A stretch of DNA of 9,452 nt from Planctomycetales bacterium. Lineage in GTDB: Bacteria > Planctomycetota > Phycisphaerae > SM23-33. Positions 5,201 to 9,452 of the stretch are shown in pieces. A program made the position numbers and the translations under genes. Positions within the stretch are counted from its first letter, which is position 1. Each line of letters opens with the position of its first letter. The notes under the pieces are model-generated. The model made no database searches. It was not told the origin of the DNA and saw only the letters and a program-made list of their open reading frames with translations. The DNA lies in assembly GCA_030673005.1 (NCBI GenBank), contig DAOVFI010000069.1:1-9452 (forward strand), written 5' to 3'.

Positions 5201-8071
5201 GACCAGACCGGGGAGGTCCTGACGATTCAATACTTCAACCTGCCGGAGGACAGTTATTCCCTGACGCTCTACAGTGGTGACGGAAGGTTCGAGGATATGG
5301 TCGAATTCGATCTGGACGGTGAACCCGGCAACTGGCCGATCGGGCCTAATACGTCCGGAGATGGGATTGAAGGCGGCGATTTCGTCGTTAACTTTATCCT
5401 GGACGTGGCGACGATTGTCTGCCCCGCTCCGTTTGTCGCCATCAGGCCGCTTAGCAGTCTGGTTTACGGTTCCTCGATTTCCGGGCTTATCGGCTGGGTC
5501 GGAGATACGGATATCTTCACCGTCGATTTAGATGCCGGTCAGACAATCACGGTGACACTTGCATCAGATGCAGACTTGCAGGCGGATATCGAACTCTACG
5601 ATCCATTCGGTTCTCTGATCGGGAGCGTATCTGCCGGTTCGACAGGGGAGGAACTCCTGCTTCAGACAGTAACCGTTGCAAACGACGGCACATACACCAT
5701 GTCTATCAACGGCCTGGCCGACAGCCTGGGCGGATATGACGTGCAAGTCATTCTGAACGCTGCGGCGGAGGCAGAGCAGCACGGAGGACCGCTGAACGAC
5801 GGGATTTCTTCCGCGCAGGACATCGACGGCAGTTTCATCCCGCTGGTCGGTGAGAGCGAGCGGGGCGCGGTGCTCGGCACTGTTGCGTTACTTCCGGATA
5901 TGCCGTTTGTAACGGAAGACTTTGAGGCCGGGATTCTCGGACCTGCCTGGTCAACCTACAGTTCCGACGGTAATGGCAGAATCCGGTTTCTTGGCAACTA
6001 CGGCGTCGGCGATGGCAGTTACGCTATGTTGATGGACCGTTACCCCGCAGGCGGGTACACGTTGAATGAGGCCGTCTGGACGGTCGATCTGTCAAACATC
6101 AGCCGGGCACATCTGAGTTTCTGGCACGGCGAGTTTGGTGACGAGCGAGACCCATTCGTCTGCTGTGATTTTACAGGCCACTATAATGCGGACGGTATTG
6201 CGATCAGCGACGACGGGATTCACTGGCGCCCGATCTTCAACGCCCCGAACCAGACGAACGGTACGTGGCGGCATTACACGATTAACCTGGCGGCCGAAGC
6301 GGCGGCGGCGGAAATGAACCTTGACGCCGACTTCCGGATAAAGTTCCAGCAGTACGACGAACGTTCGCTGTCTTCCGACGGACGTGGTTGGGACGGAATT
6401 GTCATCACGGCGCCGGCGATATCCGAGGATTGGTACAGCCTGACCCTCAGCGCCGGTGAGAGTGCTATGGTGGCGCTGACGGAATTGGGCGGGAGCAAAG
6501 CTGCAGTCGCCCTTTACGACGCGGACGGGGCGCTCCTGTCGGAAGGAAACGACGCAACCGGCGATATCAATAAGGTTATTGAGAACTTTGTCGCGCCGTC
6601 GGGCGGCAGGTACTACGTCCGGATAACCGGAAGCCAAATGGAATACAATCTGGTCGTTACGAAAAACGCCGCGCTGGAAATCGAGCCGAATGACACCGTC
6701 GCACAAGCCCGGACGATCGGCGAAGCCGGCGTGATACTGGGGCAGACGGCTCCCTTTATCCTGGATTACTATCGCATCGAGGTAACTGCCGGAGATCGCC
6801 TGGAAATCGTAACGAGCACACCCGGCGGCGGACAGTTTGAATTCACAAACGATCTGTTTCCGGGACTTTTCCTTGTCGATCCCTTCGGGCAAATAGTCGC
6901 ACTTGACATATACGGCGCACCGGACGGTCGCAACGCATTGTTAACGCACACGGCGGCCAAAACGGGAACCTATGCGGTTGGCGTGTACGCCGTTGCAGGC
7001 AGCGGACAATACGTTCTTAATGTGGACAGCGTCCCGCCGAGAGTTCTTCAATCCGTTGTCAACGACGACCTTCAGCAGCGTTCGACGATCTCCGCTGTTG
7101 GATTCCGATTCAGCGAATGGACCAGGATCGACCCGGACGCCCTGACCATCCACAATGAGACTACAGGATCACCAGTGGACATCTCCGGCGCAGCGGTGAA
7201 CTATGATGCCGCCACGAATACAGCTACGTGGGAACTGTCCGGCGTAACTTTGCCCGACGGTTATTACACAGCCGGGCTATCTGCTGCGAGCGTGAGCGAC
7301 AAGGCGGGCAACCCGCTCGATGGCAACGGCGACGGGATCGGTGGAGATGATTACACCTTCCAATTCCATCGGCTCGAAGGAGACCTTAGCGGCGACGGCT
7401 TAATCGGGCAGGGCGACCTGGACACAATACTGGGAGAATGGGGCAACACGATTCCTCCCGCCGACCCGGCGACCGATCTGTCCGGCGACGGCTTCGTGGG
7501 CCAGGACGATCTTGACATTGTGCTGGGTAACTGGGGTGGTTCGCTGGAAGAGTTGATCGATGATTTCGTCGGCCGGGACGATCCGGACGCTGTGCCGGCT
7601 AATTGGGGTGAGAGTACGCCTCTGGAAGAAAGCGGCGCCGCAGTCCTGGCCGATCGCGCCTCCAGGATGATTGCCGTAGATAGACCCGAGGGGACCTCGC
7701 CTGTGGCGAACGAATCTGTCGGAGTTGTGCCGCCTGTGGTCGGTGCGATTGAGCGGCCGATTTTACCGGCCCGAAGATACGCTGCCGCCGCCGGCGCCTT
7801 GGGAGGCAACCTTGCGGCCACTATCCCGGACAGCGGATTTGCAGAGCCGGTGGACACTTTCCTCAGCCCGTCCACGAATCATGTTAACGGAGACGATCCG
7901 TCCGCAGAAGCCGACCTTGCGAGTAACGCCAGTGCGGAGCTTTGGGTTTTCAATGCAACCGAAGGGGACGCCGGCGACGACATAGCCGCCGGCGAACCGG
8001 CGCTGGATTCGATCCTTGACGAACTCGACCCGCTGAAGATACCCGGTCTGCGGCAGTTGGCCGCTGTTTGA
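1..8071 (+). CDS. Giant modular secreted/surface protein with PPC, MAM-like, beta-propeller, Ig-like and dockerin-like domains (5' end missing)
   Basis: The frame is open from the left edge (first full codon at 2) to a TGA at 8069-8071. A GTG at 11 could be read as a start, but the residues before and after it (TYLVTVTGASAGTYSV) are the end of a PPC domain that recurs at 2570-2632, so the true start lies upstream. Residues below are numbered from the GTG at 11. Order: PPC end (1-24), MAM-like (65-230), PPC (235-314), propeller 1 (about 345-567) inside a second PPC (568-658), Ig-like (664-761); PPC (762-883), MAM-like (929-1091), PPC split by an NHL propeller (1094-1147, 1148-1408, 1414-1444), PPC (1448-1568), Ig-like (1573-1672), extra Ig-like (1673-1803); PPC (1804-1922), MAM-like (1967-2136), PPC (2140-2219), PPC (2222-2338), Ig-like (2340-2456); dockerin-like repeats (2458-2533); tail to 2686. 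No catalytic motif, transmembrane segment or sortase motif is visible. An extracellular adhesive, structural or substrate-binding role is inferred. Confidence 0.95.
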   Translation, partial: TYLVTVTGASAGTYSVEAILNAAIEDEPLSGLTNDDLASAQDLAPSSVSLADGIDRMAALGNIGIVAVDGFEGERLDHVWSVYTEHYRGFVDVSDKYGGAFGRQSLLLSCKRGSDWGCGTKEATWSVNLSGLTEAELFFWHLDSDGEDYIQTDYVGHIMGDGVSISDDGVNWHPVWLEPQSDSNVWEWHSIDLAAEAALAGMDLVNGFQIKFQQYGERSYYRRNWDEVAVRIPDAADLYQFDLQSGQAATAAVKTLKSGNVQIEILNSDGVVLATGLTSSENLDAVISDFVAPDSGTYYVRLQGDAGAEYSLVVTRGATFDTEKNNNNFASGSQDITKTGAVLGEAGTSANNRLFAVYQDPAYGYVHYARELDLATGRYVGSKIALPLQSSQNISGVATTDWSLLVGAWGDSQIYELELDTWQVFRTMELPYDVDPYSMTYMDNEIFVVSFSYDSIMEIYVLDYETGSHKDTIQTSSRINTVSSAHGVLYAGLGNTLYQVDRSTGDLTELGRLEGNFNILSVFNDEIISVSSGSHPRCGLYAWDLETFADRRPCGSVCYVESVTGGEGAADDYYSVEVNEGDLLMIATTTPGGGPFAFVNNLDPMVELYDPTGALVAGDDNSAPDGRNVSLTHQAADSGAYLVRVKAAESAYGEYFLSVTGYTGQIDFAVSATDPADGAEVTYEPAQMTIDFSKDVLLSTLDANDLTIGGMPATAYTVVDGNTIAFDLPVLDEGVYDVVIAAGAIDSVQGRPILPYAGRLALRVFDYPTPLAGLAPDGGMVYAGSQMTHLISSTGDTSSHKINLDPDQLLTVILKSSVDFRVAVEVFDPDGAPVATATASQAGQTVVLQALPITLAGAYTITVSGADDTVGEYTIRLILNAAVEDEYLGGENNDEPADAQNIDDSFIDPGGGVERGAVVGGGPASLDTPLFADGFESGDLGPAWSTYSSRINGRILVTQVYGASEGLYALYMDLNEGSSNSINEAILAVDFSSVSNAYLTFTHVNFGDSPWSFDGDFTDHYSADGVAISDNGVNWHPVWTPPNQTLGVWERYAVDLGAEAGIAGMALGANFRIKFQQHDYSNYGRAWDEILITPGADWYSFTLQDGQSASLVVDSDGENAFGLALYDPSGRLMTVGRAGPRTAAEVTELLVPSGLSGPQMGVIGPDGNLYVSNYDYNNVLRFDGGTGEYIDEFVASGSGDLDKPRHIIFGPDGNLYVASGYDGCVYRFNGQTGEFLDILDAAFSPFGITFGPDDNLYVSSHTGDSVYRFDILTGSLIDEFVTPGSGGLDNAIGLTFGPDGNLYVASYNNNRILRYDGGTGEFLDNFVSNVAGRLSKPMSPAFGIDGNLYVGSYGSRNVSSYDGQTGEFLDIILDDDEWNNLCPQGISFGPDGALYVTSCCSREVIRTDFRMLQMPAFNIQNVVAPTAGAYYARVAGDGDYCLVVTRGGAFDVEVNDTPAQTQDISVAETLLGGLGFSPFDNNDYFTFFVNAGDELILSTATPGDGPGQFENNLDPFITLYDPDGVIVAGDDNNAADGRNALLNYTAVGSGPYVVRVSTVSGNGEYLLRVTGNTGVAPAFAVVETTPADGERMINAPERITVRFSEAVLLPSLEASDITVGGMPLTGLEIVDGWTMTFDLPDLVEGEYDVVIAAAAVSDLRNRPIDDYLGQLIVDQSPPCIIDSSIQEDDFLPPGSLTYEVRFNEPINAANLDETDFALQGYLSGLHLPDNWNFDQTGEVLTIQYFNLPEDSYSLTLYSGDGRFEDMVEFDLDGEPGNWPIGPNTSGDGIEGGDFVVNFILDVATIVCPAPFVAIRPLSSLVYGSSISGLIGWVGDTDIFTVDLDAGQTITVTLASDADLQADIELYDPFGSLIGSVSAGSTGEELLLQTVTVANDGTYTMSINGLADSLGGYDVQVILNAAAEAEQHGGPLNDGISSAQDIDGSFIPLVGESERGAVLGTVALLPDMPFVTEDFEAGILGPAWSTYSSDGNGRIRFLGNYGVGDGSYAMLMDRYPAGGYTLNEAVWTVDLSNISRAHLSFWHGEFGDERDPFVCCDFTGHYNADGIAISDDGIHWRPIFNAPNQTNGTWRHYTINLAAEAAAAEMNLDADFRIKFQQYDERSLSSDGRGWDGIVITAPAISEDWYSLTLSAGESAMVALTELGGSKAAVALYDADGALLSEGNDATGDINKVIENFVAPSGGRYYVRITGSQMEYNLVVTKNAALEIEPNDTVAQARTIGEAGVILGQTAPFILDYYRIEVTAGDRLEIVTSTPGGGQFEFTNDLFPGLFLVDPFGQIVALDIYGAPDGRNALLTHTAAKTGTYAVGVYAVAGSGQYVLNVDSVPPRVLQSVVNDDLQQRSTISAVGFRFSEWTRIDPDALTIHNETTGSPVDISGAAVNYDAATNTATWELSGVTLPDGYYTAGLSAASVSDKAGNPLDGNGDGIGGDDYTFQFHRLEGDLSGDGLIGQGDLDTILGEWGNTIPPADPATDLSGDGFVGQDDLDIVLGNWGGSLEELIDDFVGRDDPDAVPANWGESTPLEESGAAVLADRASRMIAVDRPEGTSPVANESVGVVPPVVGAIERPILPARRYAAAAGALGGNLAATIPDSGFAEPVDTFLSPSTNHVNGDDPSAEADLASNASAELWVFNATEGDAGDDIAAGEPALDSILDELDPLKIPGLRQLAAV
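1043..1711 (+). other. Five-repeat beta-propeller inserted in copy 1
   Basis: About 223 residues (345-567) separate the PPC start (GAVLGEAG) from its continuation (DDYYSVEV). In copy 3 the same two segments are joined by only a few residues (GVILGQTAPFILDYYRIEV). The insert has five imperfect strand motifs of the type LYxLDxxTG: ARELDLATG at 366, IYELELDTW at 411, IYVLDYETG at 456, LYQVDRSTG at 494 and LYAWDLETF at 537. They are spaced about 38 to 45 residues apart. This is the pattern of a PQQ/YncE/Kelch-like propeller, although the precise family is uncertain. Three cysteines (C535, C551, C555) cluster at its end and could staple the last blade. It has no clear similarity to the NHL propeller in copy 2. 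A binding or spacer role is inferred. Confidence 0.65.
3452..4234 (+). repeat. Six-bladed NHL-type beta-propeller nested in a PPC domain
   Basis: Six copies of a GPDGNLYV-type strand occur at residues 1161, 1207, 1248, 1294, 1340 and 1386, giving spacings of 46, 41, 46, 46 and 46. Each is followed by a VLRFDGGTGE(Y/F)(I/L)D-type strand, except that the last copy ends EVIRTDFRM. This is the pattern of NHL/SMP-30-like six-bladed propellers, common in secreted bacterial proteins as protein- or glycan-binding platforms. Blade 3 follows a shortened linker (AAFSPFGITFG instead of a SGSGxLDxP loop). Blade 5 has lost the proline-aspartate core (GIDGNLYV). Blade 6 is unusual in having C1379 and the vicinal pair C1396-C1397. 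The propeller lies between the two halves of a PPC domain, so that domain can fold only if its halves meet across the propeller. The ligand is unknown. Confidence 0.85.
5027..5419 (+). other. Extra Ig-like domain bounded by cysteines, only in copy 2
   Basis: This is a stretch of about 131 residues (1673-1803) between the regular Ig-like domain of copy 2 and the opening PPC of copy 3. It has the features of a Big_5/SbsA-like sandwich: an SPPCIIDSS opening, LTYEVRFNEPIN, a TDFALQGYLSG strand, VLTIQYFNLPEDSYSLTLYSG, and a GDFVVNFILDV closing strand. Copy 1 has nothing at this place. C1676 lies near the first residues, and C1804 lies just after the last strand, so a disulfide closing the domain is possible in an extracellular protein. 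The Ig-like domain after copy 3 (7028-7377) also opens with SVPPRVLQS and ends with DYTFQFHRL, so these two may be the closer relatives. Confidence 0.6.
5420..7377 (+). repeat. Protein module copy 3 (PPC, MAM-like, PPC, PPC, Ig-like), no propeller
   Basis: This is the uninterrupted copy and the best reference for the ancestral module. The opening PPC (5420-5776) has DTDIFTVDLDAGQTITVTLAS and IELYDPFGSLIG. The linker has GGPLNDGISSAQDIDGSFIP and ERGAVLGTV. The MAM-like sandwich (5909-6418) opens TEDFEAGILGPAWSTYSS, with ISDDGIHWRPIF and FRIKFQQYDERS. It has a vicinal pair C2051-C2052 in the loop before the ADGIAISDDG strand. The PPC at 6428-6667 (DWYSLTLSAGESAMVAL to YNLVVTKN) is intact where copy 2 has its NHL propeller. 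The next PPC (6674-7024, starting LEIEPNDTVAQARTI) is intact where copy 1 has its propeller. The closing Ig-like domain (7028-7377) has VGFRFSEWTRIDPDALTI and ATWELSGVTLPDGYY. Confidence 0.85.
7382..7609 (+). other. Dockerin-like/EF-hand repeats: two intact, third decayed
   Basis: Repeat 1 (residues 2458-2478, DLSGDGLIGQGDLDTILGEWG) and repeat 2 (2489-2509, DLSGDGFVGQDDLDIVLGNWG) each show the calcium-loop pattern D-x-S-x-D-G-x-(I/V)-G-x-x-D. The ligand positions are D2458, S2460, D2462 and D2469, then D2489, S2491, D2493 and D2500. The conserved WG ends each helix. Type I dockerin-like repeats of this kind are frequent at the C-terminal part of planctomycete secreted proteins. They are thought to mediate calcium-dependent assembly, although cohesin partners are generally not established there. 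A third copy (2514-2533, DDFVGRDDPDAVPANWG) is recognisable but lacks the loop glycine, and prolines break its helix. Confidence 0.85.
7610..8068 (+). other. C-terminal tail of the giant protein, about 153 residues, unrecognised
   Basis: Residues 2534-2686 follow the dockerin-like region. The tail is rich in Ala, Pro, Asp, Glu and Ser and looks low in fixed structure. Visible pieces are a short basic patch (ILPARRYAAAAGALGG), a tract with several acidic residues (EGDAGDDIAAGEPALDSILDELDPL), and a hydrophobic end (KIPGLRQLAAV). There is no LPxTG, PEP-CTERM or type IX sorting pattern and no strong transmembrane helix. The acidic plus hydrophobic finish could be a family-specific export or anchoring tail, but that is a guess. 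Coding potential continues to the stop, so it is not a frameshift product by any sign I can see. Confidence 0.55.
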
Positions 8072-8124
8072 TATTGCTCGGGTTACTTCTGAGCCTGCTC
8101 AAAGTGGGTCTCTTTGTCAACCGG
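8072..8124. other. Convergent intergenic gap of 53 bases
   Basis: This short spacer separates two facing stop codons. It contains only weak self-complementary bits: GCTC/GAGC with a loop of 11 and AAAG/CTTT with a loop of 7. There is also a direct repeat GTCAAC-CG-GTCAAC at 8116-8129 that overlaps the stop of the minus-strand gene. None makes a convincing intrinsic terminator. Confidence 0.6.
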
Positions 8125-9452
8125 TCAACGTTTCGGTGGGTTGGCCTCGCGGATTACCGCTCCGCTGTCGGTGCTGAGCACCAGCAGCGAGAACTTCGCC
8201 ACGCGACTCAACTCATCGGTATTCAACGAAACGTAATCGAACCGCCCGCGCAGGTCGGTGTAGCCGTCCTTGTAAAACCGCACGCGCCCGTCGGCCATCT
8301 TCGCGTACACCTTGACGTACACCTTCGCAAGCGCCTTGCCCGTCGAGGCGTGCGAGACCTTTACGTGCCCGTAATTCTCGATTACCTGAAGCGACAGCGA
8401 GTTGGAATAGTACGCCTGCGACTTTTTCTGACCGGCGGCGACGATCTCCACCAGCACGTTGCCGTCGTGGAACTCCTTCGGCAGGTCGAAGGTGAGCGCC
8501 TTTTTCTTCGCGTCCAGTTTGATAACCGCCGTTGCGTTCGGGCGAATGTAGCTGAACCGCCTGCCCGCACGTTGCGATTGCACGAACGGATTCCGGCTGA
8601 ACAGTAACTCGATGTCCATCCGGTAGTAGTTCACGCGGACGTCGGTAAGGTTCTGGTAGTCCAGGCGTATCCGTCGATTCTCGACCTTGAATTCGAAGTT
8701 CGGCTCGCTGGCCGCCAGCGCGGTCAGCTTCGGCGTGCGATTGTCCTGGTCGTCGTCTTTCTGCGCGGCGGCGACGGCCTTGCCTTCTATCTCGTCCAAC
8801 TGGTTTATAACCTCGACGAACCGCTTGCGCCAGCGATCCACGGGGTAGTCCTTGTACCCGGCGGCGATTTTCCGCGCCCGCTTCGGCGCGTCGGAATAGA
8901 AGTCCGTATAAGCGGTGAAGTAGTCATACTGAAGCCGCGTTGCGAGTTTCGCCGGCTTGACCTGGCCGAAGAATTTCAACGCCTCGTCGATGCGGTCCTG
9001 TAGCAGCAGGTAGTAACTGACGCTCATCAGGTCGGCGTCGTCGAGGTCTTTTCGGTAACTCATCACCTTCAGCAGGCGATTGTACTGTGCGAACATGCGC
9101 TCGTTGACGATTCGGCGGACCTTGCCCAACTGGTGGCTTCGGGCGTTGACCAGAGGCCAGTACTCCATGTGTTCGTATGTCTTGCGGATAACCGGGTCGA
9201 TCGTCAGCAGGGGGCTGTCGAGGTACTCGCCACACTGGCGTACGAAGCCGCCGCAGTGCTGGAGATATTCGCGGATCGCGGAGACTCGATTGTGCTTGAT
9301 CCCATACGACCACAGCGTGTGATCGTACACGTGCCGTGTCGCCAGCATATCGACGACCTTACGGAAGTACGCCTTATCCTTCATGCGGAAGGCGATCCGG
9401 CTGAGTTTCGTACGGTTCAGGTTGTGGTGCTTGAGGTAGGCGATTACATCCT
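8125..9452 (-). CDS. C-terminal 441 residues of a large protein of unknown function (helical/TPR-like then beta-rich)
   Basis: The frame is open from the right edge to a TGA at 8127-8125. An ATG at 9384 is available, but the codons before it continue in good coding style (DVIAYLKHHNLNRTKLSRIAF), so the start is probably beyond the window. Numbered from that ATG, residues 1-205 are helical and rich in Tyr, Arg, Lys and Leu. A TPR-like pair lies around 117-142 (ADLMSVSYYLLLQDRIDEALKFF). A charged linker (AAAQKDDDQDNRTPK, 204-218) follows. Residues 228-340 are beta-rich (FEFKVENRRIRLDY, NYYRMDIELLFSRNPF, ALTFDLPKEFHDGNVLVEIVA). The end (340-419) resembles a carboxypeptidase-regulatory-like sandwich (STGKALAKVYVKVYAKM, FYKDGYTDLRGRFDYVSL, FSLLVLSTDSGAVIREANPP). 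I recall similar ends on large planctomycete proteins with macroglobulin-like domains, but cannot confirm it. No catalytic motif is seen. Location cannot be judged without the N-terminus. Confidence 0.9.
   Translation of the reverse strand, partial: DVIAYLKHHNLNRTKLSRIAFRMKDKAYFRKVVDMLATRHVYDHTLWSYGIKHNRVSAIREYLQHCGGFVRQCGEYLDSPLLTIDPVIRKTYEHMEYWPLVNARSHQLGKVRRIVNERMFAQYNRLLKVMSYRKDLDDADLMSVSYYLLLQDRIDEALKFFGQVKPAKLATRLQYDYFTAYTDFYSDAPKRARKIAAGYKDYPVDRWRKRFVEVINQLDEIEGKAVAAAQKDDDQDNRTPKLTALAASEPNFEFKVENRRIRLDYQNLTDVRVNYYRMDIELLFSRNPFVQSQRAGRRFSYIRPNATAVIKLDAKKKALTFDLPKEFHDGNVLVEIVAAGQKKSQAYYSNSLSLQVIENYGHVKVSHASTGKALAKVYVKVYAKMADGRVRFYKDGYTDLRGRFDYVSLNTDELSRVAKFSLLVLSTDSGAVIREANPPKR
8128..8379 (-). 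other. C-terminal carboxypeptidase-regulatory-like beta-sandwich of the minus-strand protein
   Basis: Roughly the last 84 residues alternate hydrophobic strands with turns. GKALAKVYVKVYAKMADGRVRFYKDGYTD matches the usual layout of a regulatory-like sandwich, in which G(x)PLxxVxV strands are followed by a GxTDxxGxF turn. Here the turn is DGYTDLRGRFDY, and a final strand FSLLVLS follows. Such sandwiches are non-catalytic stalk or contact modules in extracytoplasmic proteins. The assignment is by pattern only. Confidence 0.5.

Larger units (their letters stand above)
2294..5419 (+). repeat. Protein module copy 2 (PPC, MAM-like, PPC split by NHL propeller, PPC, two Ig-like)
   Basis: This is the longest copy. 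The opening PPC (2294-2659) has LTVILKSSVDFRVAVEVFDPDG and GAYTITVSG...EYTIRLILNAA. The linker follows with NNDEPADAQNIDDSFI and VERGAVVGG. The MAM-like sandwich (2795-3283) opens ADGFESGDLGPAWSTYSS and contains ISDNGVNWHPVW and FRIKFQQHDY. The next PPC begins at 3290 (DWYSFTLQDGQ), is interrupted by an NHL propeller from 3452, and resumes at about 4250 (FNIQNVVAPTAGAYYARV). A further PPC spans 4352-4714 and an Ig-like domain 4727-5026. A second Ig-like domain, absent from copy 1, follows at 5027-5419. The shared anchor ILNAA gives a distance of 859 residues from copy 1 to copy 2 and 1039 residues from copy 2 to copy 3. Confidence 0.85.

Noticed and set aside
6092..6892. Antisense open frame of 266 codons
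   Set aside because: It is a shadow of the MAM-like and PPC domains of copy 3, with no coherent domain and no independent start context.
8072..8130. Bidirectional terminator hairpin between the convergent genes
   Set aside because: The best stems are only four base pairs with loops of 7 to 11 and no T-tract. The GTCAAC pair is a direct repeat, not an inverted one.
8068..8607. Plus-strand open frame of 179 codons overlapping the stop of the giant gene
   Set aside because: It begins at a TTG overlapping the stop codon but lies almost entirely opposite the clear minus-strand gene. Its protein is Arg/Val/Leu-rich in shadow style.
9382..9384. ATG at 9384 as the true start of the minus-strand protein
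   Set aside because: At least 22 in-frame codons before it read as normal helical protein, with no stop and no obvious ribosome binding site just upstream.

Overview
The window holds the ends of two convergent protein-coding genes and little else. Both genes run off the window. The plus-strand gene fills about 85% of the sequence (edge to 8071). It is an enormous open reading frame whose beginning lies upstream, with at least 2689 residues visible. The minus-strand gene (9452 down to 8125) shows only its last 441 residues. A 53-base gap separates the two stop codons. No RNA gene, insertion sequence, CRISPR array, promoter or convincing terminator was found.

The likely source is a planctomycete, probably of the Phycisphaerae type. 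This is inferred from the dockerin-like C-terminal motif (DLSGDGxxGQxDLDxxLGxWG), from the recurring linker (ILNAA..E....N...SAQDI..SFI....ERGAVLG) joined to pre-peptidase C-terminal (PPC) domains, and from the use of giant modular extracellular proteins. The DNA is fairly GC-rich with no marked compositional break. No taxonomic marker is present, so the assignment rests on remembered domain style.

The plus-strand protein is built from three diverged copies of one long module. Each copy runs: PPC domain, conserved linker, a MAM-like beta-sandwich with a D(G)FE...W start and an ISDDG.xWHPV / F.IKFQQ core, a PPC domain, a second PPC domain, and an Ig-like (Big_5/SbsA-like) domain. Copies 1 and 2 each carry a beta-propeller placed inside a PPC region, but the two propellers belong to different families and sit at different points of the module. 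Copy 3 has none. Copy 2 also has an extra Ig-like domain bounded by cysteines. After copy 3 come two good dockerin/EF-hand-like repeats, a decayed third one, and a tail of about 150 residues. No catalytic domain is visible, so the visible part looks like a secreted or surface adhesive or structural protein. Its substrate is unknown.

The minus-strand protein has a helical, TPR-like first half and a beta-rich second half ending in a carboxypeptidase-regulatory-like fold. I do not recognise the family with certainty. The two genes converge, so nothing indicates that they share an operon.
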